Source of the DNA: an uncultured Bacteroidales bacterium
Lineage (GTDB): Bacteria; Bacteroidota; Bacteroidia; Bacteroidales; P3
Assembly: GCA_900316055.1 (NCBI GenBank)
Contig: ONBK01000008.1
Span: 1 to 64,000 of the forward strand
Reading direction: 5' to 3'
Length of the DNA stretch: 64,000 nucleotides
In this document: positions 20,301-32,300 of the stretch, piece after piece
How positions within the stretch are numbered: the stretch's first letter is position 1
Layout: each line of letters starts with the position of its first letter
The notes under the pieces: model-generated
Database searches by the model: none
What the model saw: only the letters and a program-made list of their open reading frames with translations
What the model was told of the DNA's origin: nothing
Position numbers and translations under genes: made by a program

Positions 20301-23300
20301 CGCAGAGATTAGTACTACTCCTATAACGATTAACAGTATCTCCTATAATGTTATCACTGCCAACAATGCCAATAGAAATCCTGTTGATATCTATCTGTTG
20401 GAGACCGATAAGTCGTCATTCAGCAGTGCCAGCACTGCTTCAGAATGGGTTTCTGTCGCTGATTTGACGCCGAACTATACCGGAGAGGCTGTTGCTAATT
20501 CTACCGGATGGAAGACTATTAACCTCACCACTCCATTTAATTATAGTGGACAGCACAATCTCTTGGTTGTGTTTGTGAACAGAACTGGTAGTTACAGCAG
20601 TCATGAATATATTGGAACAGTTCCTGCCAATGGCAATCAGGCTATCTATGCTTTTCAGGATGGTTCTACTGTTTTGACTCCGGCAAATGCCAATACTGCA
20701 AGCAATAAAAATGTTCTTTCTGTCAAAAATAACTTCATCTTCAATATTGAAGACCCCTGCGACCAGGGCGACTGCTTGCCTCCCACCGTGGCTATCTCCC
20801 TTGGTCCTGATGACAACAATGCCAAAGCTGACCTGACCTTCAGTGGCGACGAGACCGAGTTTGGCTATATCTGTGTCACTCAGGGTACCACTCCCAATAT
20901 CGCCAACGGTGTCACCGTAACGGGCAACACCGCCACCATCACCCCGCTGGTGCCTGAGACCGCCTACGACCTCTATGTCTACAGCGTCTGCACGGGTGTC
21001 GAGAACCCCCGCATGGTGCGCTACGGCTTCACTACTCCCTTCGTGCCCACCTGCAAACCTCAGGTCAACTTTGCCACCAGCAATGTGACCTACACCGGCG
21101 TCACCGTCACCTGGCAGCAGGAAGACCCCACCCAGGTGCCTGATGGCGGCTGGAAGGTGCGCTATGCCGTCAACAGCCCTGTGGACCTTGCCGATGCTAC
21201 CACCTACACCGAGCAGTCCGCTGCCACGGCATCCTACACCTTCAGCGGCCTCCACCACGGCGACCATATATATATGTATACGAAGGCCGTCTGCGAGGAG
21301 GGTGTCGACGAGAGCAGCTGGACCGACTACGACTTCCAGCTTCCCGCTATCGCAAAGCCGATGTGGTATCCCAGCAACAGCTCGTGGGCAACTACCAACA
21401 TCAGCGACAGCTTGCGTTGGACCGAAGCTACCGCCGGCATCAACAGTTGGACTGTGGCCTACGCCACCGCCGACTTCGATCCTACGGATCCCACCGCCGT
21501 GTATGAGACCCTCGCTGCCACCAATGACAGCGTGAAGCTCAGCGGCCTTGAGCCCTATACCACCTACTATGTCTATGTCCGCGCCAACAGCGGCGACGAG
21601 CACAGCGATTGGAGCACCGTGGCTACCTTTAAGACCAAGTGCCCCGACGGCGGCGATTTGGTGCTGGACAACGGCACTCAGGGAGAGCAGTACTATATTC
21701 CTGCCGACAACTACTTCAAATACTCCTATAGCCAGCAGATTATCACTGCTGAGGAGTTAGGTGCCGCCAAGACCCTCTACGGTCTTAAACTCAACTACGC
21801 CTACTCTTCGCCCATGACCAAAATCAACAATGTGGTCGTCTACTTGGGTTATACCGACAAGAACTCTTTTGCCTCCACTACCGATTGGGTTCCTATCAGC
21901 GGCATGACCGAGGTTTACAGTGGCAGTCTGAACTGTTCGCAGGGATGGAATGAGTTCACCTTTACCACTCCGTTCGAGTATAACGGCTCTAGCAATCTGG
22001 TGCTTGTTGTCGATGACAACTCTGGTCAGTATGATGGTAGCTCCTACAAGTACTATACTCGTTCGACTGCTGACTACATGACCCTCTATTATCATAATGA
22101 TGGCACCAACCCCGACCCGTTGAATCCTCCGACGGCTTCTGACAGAGTGCAGTATCGTAATGAGATGATGTTCGTCAGCAACTGCAACACCTCTGTCACC
22201 TGCTTTGCACCAGTGATGCGTACCTCCAGCATCGACAGCACCAACAATGTGATGCTGCGCTGGAGTGCCAACACCAGCCTGGAGCCTGTGGTGAACAACT
22301 ACCGCGTCTCCTACAGCGACCGTGAGTTCGATCCTACCCTGGCGGGTGCCGCCATCGCCACCTTCGAGGTGAACGGCAAAGACAGCCTCGCCTTCGATGG
22401 CAGTCTCTTCGCTGGCGACAAGGACTACTACTTCGCCGTGCAGACCAATTGTGGCACCGAGGGTAGCAAATGGGTCATGACGACCATCCACACCTATCCC
22501 GATGTCTATACCCCGACCAACCTTGTGGCCACCACTCCTGCTGGCAGCAGCAACAAGGTCTCCCTGACCTGGACGGACAAGAACCCCGCCAGCTTCAACG
22601 TGAACAAGTGGGATGTTGTCTATGGCGACACCATGACCGCCACCCCGACCGAGGTCACCAGCACGACCTATGTTGTCGAAGGCCTGAATCACTCCACCAC
22701 CTACGCCTTCTATGTCCGCGCCAAGAGGGGCGACAAGGTGTCGTTCTGGAGCGAAGTGGCCTACGGCCGCACCGGCTGCGCCGCTTGGACCACCGAAGAG
22801 CTGCCCATCGTGGAGAACTTCGACACCTATGATAACAACGCTATCCCCGCTTGCTGGGATACCCTCCGCGGCAGCGGCAGCTACCCCAATGTGTATAATC
22901 ACCAGCTTCGCTTTGGTGGCGCTTACACTGGCAACTATGCCATCCTGCCCGAACTAGCCAGCACCGTCGATGTCAGCAACTTGACCCTCGACTTCTCGGC
23001 TCAGGGCGGCAGCGGCTATACCGTCTATGTGGGCGTCATGACAGACCCCAACGATAAGAGCACCTTCGACACTGTGGCCACCATCAACACCACCAGCAGC
23101 ATGACGGAATACACCGTTTCGCTGGAGGACTACGCCACCCACACCAAGCATGCCGGCCACACCGGCAGCCGCTATGTGGCTCTTACCCACTACAACTACA
23201 GCATTTATGTCGACGACGTGACCCTGAAGGTGACCGAGCAGACCAACCTGCTGGATGCCGACGCCACGTTGGAAATCTGCAACGAGTATATCATGCCCGA

Positions 23301-26300
23301 CACCACGGGCCACAACGGCAACTATGCCGGCAACCTCAACCGCACCTACGTCATCCGTTCCGCCGAGGCCGGTAAGGTGGTGCGCCTCAAAGGTAGCGTG
23401 GACCTGGAGCAGGGCTATGACTTCCTCAGCATCTACCGCGGCGCTGCCACGGCTGCCAACCTCATCGGTACCTACACCGGCAGCGAGGACGTTGACCTGA
23501 TGACCGAGAGCTACCAGTGGGCCGACAGCGGCTACTACACCTTGGTGCTTACCACCGACGGTGACAACGGCCTCGACTACTACGGCTTCAAGCTCATGGC
23601 CAGCTGCGAATGCCCGGCCTTGGCTCCCGCCATCGAGGTGCCCGTGGAGACCATTGGCGAGTACACCTGGGAGGCTCCTCAGGGCAACGGCAAGACCTTC
23701 ACCAACCACTACACCCGTCGTGCCCGCGCCGGCGAAGAGACCGACCTCGTGCCCACCGATCCCAAGCTTGTCAACTACACCCAGGATAACATCGGCGGCT
23801 GCGACAGTATCGCCAAGAGCCTGCAGCTCGTGCTGCATCCCGACTTCCTGATTAAGGACACCGTGGAGATCTGCCAGCGCGACACCTTCGACTTCTTCGG
23901 CCAGCACCGCACCGTGCAGGGCGACTACGTCGACACGATGAAGACCATCCACAATGCCGACTCCATCGGCTGGTTGCACCTCACCGTGCACGAAGCCCCT
24001 GTGGCCTATATCTATTATAATAATAGCAACGTCACCGCTCCGGTGACCGACTACTGCGACAATGCCCAGATGATTCTCGAGGGCCGCTCCAACATGGCCT
24101 CGACCTTCGAATGGGAGGATGCCACCGAGGGTGTGAACCACACCGTCTTCCCGCATGTGCTCGACACCTTCACTGTGGTGGCTACCGATAATGCCTATGG
24201 CTGCACGTCGCTGCCCACCAGCATCTTCGTGAGCACCACCACCGTGGCTGACTTGAGCATCAGCGCTACCGACAGCGTTATCTGCCGCGGCGAGAGCACC
24301 ACGCTGACCCTGGCCGACGCCAACAACGTGGAGGCCACCTACCGCTGGAGCAACAACCAGACTGGTACCTCCATCACCGTGACGCCCGACAGCACGACGA
24401 CCTACACCGTCACCGCCACCACCAGCAATGACAGCAAGTGCCAGACCAGTGCCACCTTCACCGTGGTGGTCAACCAGCTGCCCGAAGTGCAGCTGACCAG
24501 CCTGGCCGAGGTCTGCCGCGACAGCGCGCTGACCCTCAGTGCCACCGTCGTGGATGGCTACACCTACCTGTGGAGCAACAACGCCACCACCGCCACTACC
24601 ACCGTCAACCCCAACGTCACCGCTACCTACAGCGTGACTGTGACCGAGACGGCTACCGGCTGTGTGAACGAGTTCACCACCAAACCCATCACCGTCAACC
24701 CCAGCTACACCGTGGTCGACACCATGGAGGTCTGCTTCACTCAGAACCCCTACACCTGGGGCTCCCAGACGCTGACCGAAGACGGCGAATACACCCAGAA
24801 CTTCAAGATTGCCCACGGCTGCGACAGCTTGGTGCATGTGAGCTTCTCGTTCCAGGATATGGCCACCATCAACACCCGTCGTGACCTCTGCGAGGGTGCT
24901 GCCTACACATGGGGTGGCAACGCCTACACCGCCAACCTCGACACCACCCTCCACTATGTGAGCACTCCTGTGGACTGCCCCGTGGACAGCGTGTTGATGC
25001 TCACCGTCAACCATCCTGCTGCCAGCAGCTCTGACAAGACCGTCTGCGACAGCTACACCTGGGTGATTGCCGGCGACACCGTTGGCACCTACACCACCAC
25101 CGATGCCTACAGCACCATCCTGAAGACTGTCAAGGGTTGCGACAGCACCGTGACGCTGAACCTCACCGTCAACTACCAGAATGCCGGCACCGACGTGCAG
25201 AACGTCTGCGACGAACTGGAATGGATCGACGGTAAGACCTACACGAAGGATACCGTGGGTGCCCAGTACACGCTGAGCAACCAGTTTGCTTGCGACAGTG
25301 TGGTGACCCTCGACCTCACCCTGCGTCACAGCGCCGAGGGCGACACCGCCCACATGGAGTGCGACAGCCGTAGCTTCACCTGGTGGGCTACCGGCGAGAC
25401 CTATGCTCTTGGCGGCGACATCCGCAAGACTTGGGCTGGCCAGGCCGCCAACGGCTGCGACACCACCGCCGTGCTGCACCTGACGATGAACTACGTGACC
25501 GACACCCTGCCTTGGGTCAACGTCACCGAGCGCGACGTCTTCTACCTCACCACCGTTGACTGCGAAGGCAACGAAGTGGAGAAGGAGTACCGCTACAGTC
25601 AGGATATCCAGGAGCGCATCCCCAATGCCGCTGCCGGACACGACCAGTGGTACCGCGCTCACCTCACCGTCAACACCTCGGAGAACCGCACCATCTTAAA
25701 GACCGCCTGCGTGCCTTATGAGCTCCAGTTGGTATACTACAGAGACACCGTGAACATGAAGGACACCGTGGCCTTCATGGACGAGTATGTACCTGGTGTG
25801 AACGACAGCCTCATGCTTGCCGAGCCTTACAAGACCATGGGTTACTATCCTGTGTCTACCCTCACCGAGAGTGGCAATGTGGCCTTCAACACCAGAGACC
25901 TTGGCTATGACAACGGCACTTCGGATCTCATCCTGCGTATCCGCTTCACCGCTAAGAACCATGCTGTGAAGACCACCAAGGACACTATCTGCTCCAATGA
26001 ACCTGCTCAGTATGCCAGCTTTGGCACCCTCGTTGTCGACGAGGTGAACACCCTCTTGCTGAACACCGTTGATGGCGCTGCCGCCAATGGCTGCGACTCC
26101 ATCTACAAGGTCGACCTGATGGTGCACCACGCCACCAACGATGCCACCGACACGCTGACCCTCTGCGAGAGCGAGTTCGTGCTCAACGCTACTACTAATA
26201 AATATGAATATGTCCACTCCAACCCGAACGATGCCAGCCAGAAGGTGACGCTGACCATCGACGGTGCCCTCAACGAGGTGCCCTCGTATGGTAACACCAA

Positions 26301-29300
26301 GTACACCGAAGACTGGACCACCGTGATGGGTTGCGACAGCAACGTGACCTATCGCTACACTGTGCTTCCCACTGTCCGCGAGACCGTGAAGGATACCGCC
26401 TGCAAGGAGTATGTCTGGGCCCAGAACGGCAAGACCTACGAGAAGAGCGGCGAGTATATCGACACCATCGTCAGCAAGCGCTACGGTTGCGACAGCATCG
26501 TCACCCTCCAGCTGGAGATTTACGACACCGTACATCTGCACAAGTATTACACCGTCTGCAACACCTATGAAGGTCCCGACGGTAACACCTATCGTGTCGA
26601 CAGTACCTTCGAAGTCGTGAAGAGTACCAGCAAGTGGGGTTGCGACACCATCCTCTACCTGCACTACACCGTTCAGGGCATGCGCACCGTCTACCAGAAC
26701 GTGCTGACCAATGCCGACTACGATTGGAACGGTACCACCTACAAGGCCAGTGTGAGCGGCGTACAGTACGACGCCACTCTGCCCAACGGTTGCGACAGCG
26801 TGGTGATCCTCAACCTGACCCGCGTGCCTGAAATCAGCCTCTGTGAGGGCCAGCTGCCCGACACCGTCTACGGTGTGGTAATCAACACCGTGGGTGCCGA
26901 TCAGCAGTATGCCAACAAGGTGAGAGTCAACGACACCATCTTCGACACTGTCATCAACTACACTGTGAATGGCAACGTGACGACCGTTGCCACGGCTGAC
27001 ACCGTGAAGTGCGACTCGTTCACCTACAAGGGAACGACCTACACCGCCAATGCTACCATCCGCGACACGATGACCTCTGTGGTGACCGGCTGCGACAGCA
27101 TCCTGGTCTTCAACCTGGTCATCAACAAGAGCACCGACAGCGTCCATACGCAGGTGGCTTGCGACAACTACATTTGGGCTGGTTTGAATATTGACACCAC
27201 CGGTACCATTGTTATCGACACCACCGCCACCGGCACCGCTCTGAAGAACGCCGCTGGTTGCGACAGTACCGCCACGCTGCACCTGACCATCAACAAGAAC
27301 ACTCCTGTGAAGTTCAACGTACAGGCTTGCGGCGAGTACTACTGGACTGTCAACAACAACAACTACGCTGGTAACTCCGATACCCTCGGCCACTATACCG
27401 CTTCCGACAGTGTCGTTATGGATGTGCAGGATGTCAACGGTTGCTGGACTTCCGATACCCTGGTGCTGACCATCAACGCCGGTCCGGTGATTGCCAAGGA
27501 CAGCATCGTGATGAACACTCCGACTGCCTACTACAAGAATGTGCTCTTCACCGCTCCGTTCAAGAGCGACACGGTGACCGATGCCGAGATGCAGAAGCTC
27601 TTCGTCGACACCCTCTATGCCGCTGAGAACACCGGTGCTTGCGACACTATTCTCACTCACGTCCTCTTTGTCGAGATTGGCAACATCGTCAACGACGAGT
27701 ACACTGCCTGCGGCCGCTTCACCTGGCGCAACAACCACACCTACGAGTGGATTCCCGTCGAGGAGCGCCAGCAGGGCAACCCGATCTTCAACTACAAGGA
27801 TATCACCACCGGCCAGTACATCCAGGAGAACCCGATGTACAGCACCTATATCAATGATACTATCGACAAGACCTATGTCCTGTGGCTGAGCATGAGCGAG
27901 GCTACGATGGCCGACTCGGTGTACGCCCAGTTCCCGCTGAGCCAGGAGACCCTGACCATTGGCGACAGCACCTTCAACTTCGCCAGCTACAAGGCCTATA
28001 AGAAGGATACTACCGTTGCCAAAGAGGTCCACTACGGTTCCACCTACTACTGCGACAGCATCGAGTACTGGACCATCCACCTGAAGTACAACTACGACAC
28101 CACTCCCGGTGTGACGTATGTCTGCTTCGAGGATGTCAACTACAAGACTCTGCCCGCCGGCACGATGACCCTGGTGAACGATACCCTCAACAAGGGTACC
28201 GACAACGAGATGGTGATGACCGACTCCATCTACCGTCGCGCCAAGATTGTCGAGACAGTGGCCACTGCCATTACTGCCTGCGACCGCTACACTTGGGGCA
28301 ACGAGCTCTTCACCTCCGACTCCAATGGTATCGCCATCAGCCGTACGCTCAAGAGCGTCAAGTATCCCACCTGTGACAGCACGGTGACCTTCACCCTGAA
28401 CATCACCAACACTGTCCACAACGTGAACAACGAGTCTATCTGTGCTCACGACACCGCCACCTTCACATGGCACGGTCGCAAGTACCAGGAGAACACCGTG
28501 GATACCTTCAAGTATGTCAACACCTCCAACAACCAGTGCTGGAATGTCGACACCTTGAAGCTGACGCTGAAGAACGACGTTACCTACACCACCGACAGTG
28601 TGAAGTGCGACGAGTTCGTCTGGAACGGTGAGACCTTCACCGAGGACAGCATCATCAAGCGCACCCTCAGCACCGTCAACGGCTGCGACAGCGTGGTGAC
28701 CATCAACCTGACTATCTACAACACCAGCCTGCTGACCCACGACACCATCAACCACCGTGGCGGCAGCTACCGCTTCAACGGCCGTCTCTACCAGTCGCCC
28801 ACCATCAACGACTCGGTGGACATCGTCCTCCAGAACGTCAATGGTTGCGACAGTGTGGTGCGTTACCACATCTGGGTGGAGCAGTACGAGATTGAATACG
28901 ACAACGTGGTGGCCTGTGGTCTCTACACCTGGCCGCAGAACAACCACACCTACCAGTGGATTTCCGACGAGGAGAGCGCTGCCCATGGCAATGCCCTCTA
29001 CAAGGATATCACCGCCAACACCTATGTGACCACCGCTCCGTTCGACACCGTCGACATCGCCCTGCGCTTCCTGAACCTGACCCTCAACGAGGTTGTCTAC
29101 GGTGACACCACTGTGGTTCGCTTCCCGCTGAGTCAGGACAGCCTGATCCTGGGCAACGACACCTTCTACTTCGCCGACCAGAAGGCCGCCAAGAAGGATA
29201 CCACCGTCAACGTCTGGTTCAGCGCCGGTCACAACTACTATTGCGACAGCATGGTGTACGCCACCATCAACCTGGTGTACAACTACAACACCGTTGAGGA

Positions 29301-32300
29301 GAACGTCTGCTACGCCACCGATACCCTCGTGTGGAACGGCAAGAAGTTCCCGATGCCTGAAGCTTCGAAGACCTACACCTTCGTTGACACCACCGACCTT
29401 GGCACTCCCGCCGAGCAGGTGACCACCAAGAAGGTCTACCGTCGCGCTGAAGTGGCTTCGACTGTCGACACCACTGTCTGCGATAGCATCCGCTGGTTCT
29501 TCGCCAACGATGTCAACAAGTGGGATACCCTCATCACCGATGGTGGCATCTATGTCCACAACTTCACCGATGTGAACGGTTGCGACAGCACCGTGACGAT
29601 GACGGTCAACATGTTCCACGACCTCAGCACCGCCTACTACGACACCGTGTGCGACAAGACGACCTGGAACGAAAAAACCTACACCGCCAGCGGCACCTAC
29701 TACTATAATTATAAGAGCGCCGATGCCGGCAAGTGCGTGAGCGTCGACACTCTCTATCTCGTGGTCAATAAGAACCTCGGCAATGACACCACCGTGGTGG
29801 CTTGCGACAGCTACAAGTGGCACGGTGTTTCCCGCACCGTCAGTGGCACCTACAAGTTCGACTCCGTCGATGCCAACCAGTGCCACCACATGGATACGCT
29901 GGCACTGACCATCAACACCACCAACCACTACGACAGCGTCATCTGGGCCGGTGAAGGCTCGTACCGCTACAAGGGTGTGATGTACACCGCTGATGCCAAC
30001 TTCTTCGACACGCTCGATATCACGACCGTGAACGGTTGCGACAGCATCTACGATGTCACCATCCACGTGGGTACCAATTTCTACGCCACTACCGACACCG
30101 TCGTTTGCAGCGAGTACACCTGGATCAACGATACCACCTACCAGTGGATCTCTGACGAGGAGCGCGCTGCCCACAATGCTCTCTACAAGACCAGCACGGG
30201 CCGTTATATCCGTTATATGCCGACCTATGTGAAGCACAACGAAGGCACCTACGACAGCATCTTTACGCTGAACCTGACGCTCACGCAGCGTTACACCAGC
30301 CCCGTTATCGATACTGTGTTCTTCGTGAGCAACAAGACCCTGGTCTATGGTGACAGCATCTTCGACTACACTGCTCAGAACACCCGCGCCTACAATGCTC
30401 TTGGCTTCAGCGACAGCACCTTCATCAAGGAGGTTACCTTCTCGCAGCCTGTGGTAAGACAGTACTGCGACAGTGTCATCCAGTTGAATGTGACCCTGAA
30501 GAACAACTACGTTGATAGCGGCGTTGTCAACATCTGCGTGAGCCAGCCCAGCTACACTTGGCGCGGCCATACCATCAGCACCGCTACCAGCGACTACGAT
30601 CATGCCCACGGTCCTTGGCGTATCTACGACACCTTGGCCAACGGCTACATCGAGTACGTCACCGTGTACCAGCATCCGTTCACCTACTCGACCGACCGTC
30701 GTGTGGCTTGCGACAGCTACACTTGGGTGAATGGCCAGACGTACACCGAGAGCACTTCGACCGCTACCTACACTACCGAAGACCAGTATGGTTGCGACAG
30801 CGTCCTCTCGCTGGTGCTGACCATCAAGAAGAACAGCGACTCTACCACCGTGATGACCAACAACTGCGGTGAGTACACCTGGACTACTGTTGACGGTCAT
30901 GAATTCACTTTCAACAAGAGCATCGACACCGCCTACTACTACACTGCTGCCAACGGTTGCCCGAGCGTCGACAGCCTGCACTTCGTGTACAACCACATCT
31001 ATACTGTGGCTGTTGCCGAGACGGCTTGCGACGAGTATGTCTGGGAAGGCTATGTGGATCCCGCCACCAATAAGGATACTGTCATCCTTGCCGGCGGCAC
31101 CTACAAGCACACCTTCCAGAGCGCCGCTGGTTGCGACAGCACCGTGACCTTGACGCTCACTGTGAACCACAACAGCAGCAAGGCTGATTACGACACCACC
31201 TACTTCGGTAACACCTACACATGGCATGGTCGCGAGTACACTGAGGGTACTGCCACCAGTGTTGCTACCGACACCTTCAGCTACTACACCATCAGCGGCT
31301 GCAAGAGCGTCGACACCCTCTACCTGACCATGAAGGAAGGTAAGAAGACCATCGACAATGTGTGCGACAGCTACACCTGGGTGATTGCCGGCGACACCGT
31401 TGGCACCTACACCATGGCCGACATGCCTGAGGATACCAACGCTTGGACCTTCTACTTCATGAACAAGACTGACGGCGGCAAGGACCGCAGCCAGGATACC
31501 CTCGTGCTGACGCTCCGCCAGTCGACCGTCAACTACATCGACGAGGTTGCTTGTCACACCTACACTTGGCACGGCGTTACCAAGACCAACAATTCTGACA
31601 CCACTCAGTACTTCGAGCTTGGTTACACTCAGAATGCCAAGAATGCTGACAACTGCCCGATCTTCGACACTCTGCGCCTCACGCTGGGCAACAGCCGTAC
31701 CTTCGTCTACCAAGAGGAAGAGAGCTGCGGTCCTTATGTGTGGACTGTGAATGGCCAGGTGATCGACACCCTGACTGAGAGCATGCAGACCTCGGCCAAC
31801 GTGCACACCGCTACCGGTTGCGACAGCGTGGTCAACCTGACCCTGACTGTCTACGAGCAGCCCGTGGTCTACGAGAGCGCTGTGATTTGCGACAACTACG
31901 CTATGCCTTACGTATGGCGCGGTAAGAGCTACACCGCCGCTGTCGAGGACGACACCGTCCATGCACCCTTCAGCGCCCAGTGCGACAGCATCTACCACTT
32001 CAGCCTCACTATCAACGAGACCAAGAGCACCGAGCTCACCGCTCAGGTCTGCCTCGGCAATGGTTACCAGGGTTACAACTTCGACATCCCGGCCGACAGC
32101 CTGAAGGAGTCTATGAAGTACACCTTCGTTGAGAAACTGCAGACCATCAACGGTTGCGACAGCGTCGTTACCCTGACGCTGACCGTCGGCACCGTCCTTA
32201 AGGGCGACACCGCCGCTGTGGCTTGCAACAGCTTCGATTGGTATGGCCAGACCTACACCACCAGTGGTAACTACACCTACAAGACCTCTACGCTCACCGG

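Noticed and set aside
22954..25662. 902-codon minus-strand frame
   Set aside because: Same composition effect as above; Val/Gly/His-rich and without recognisable motifs.
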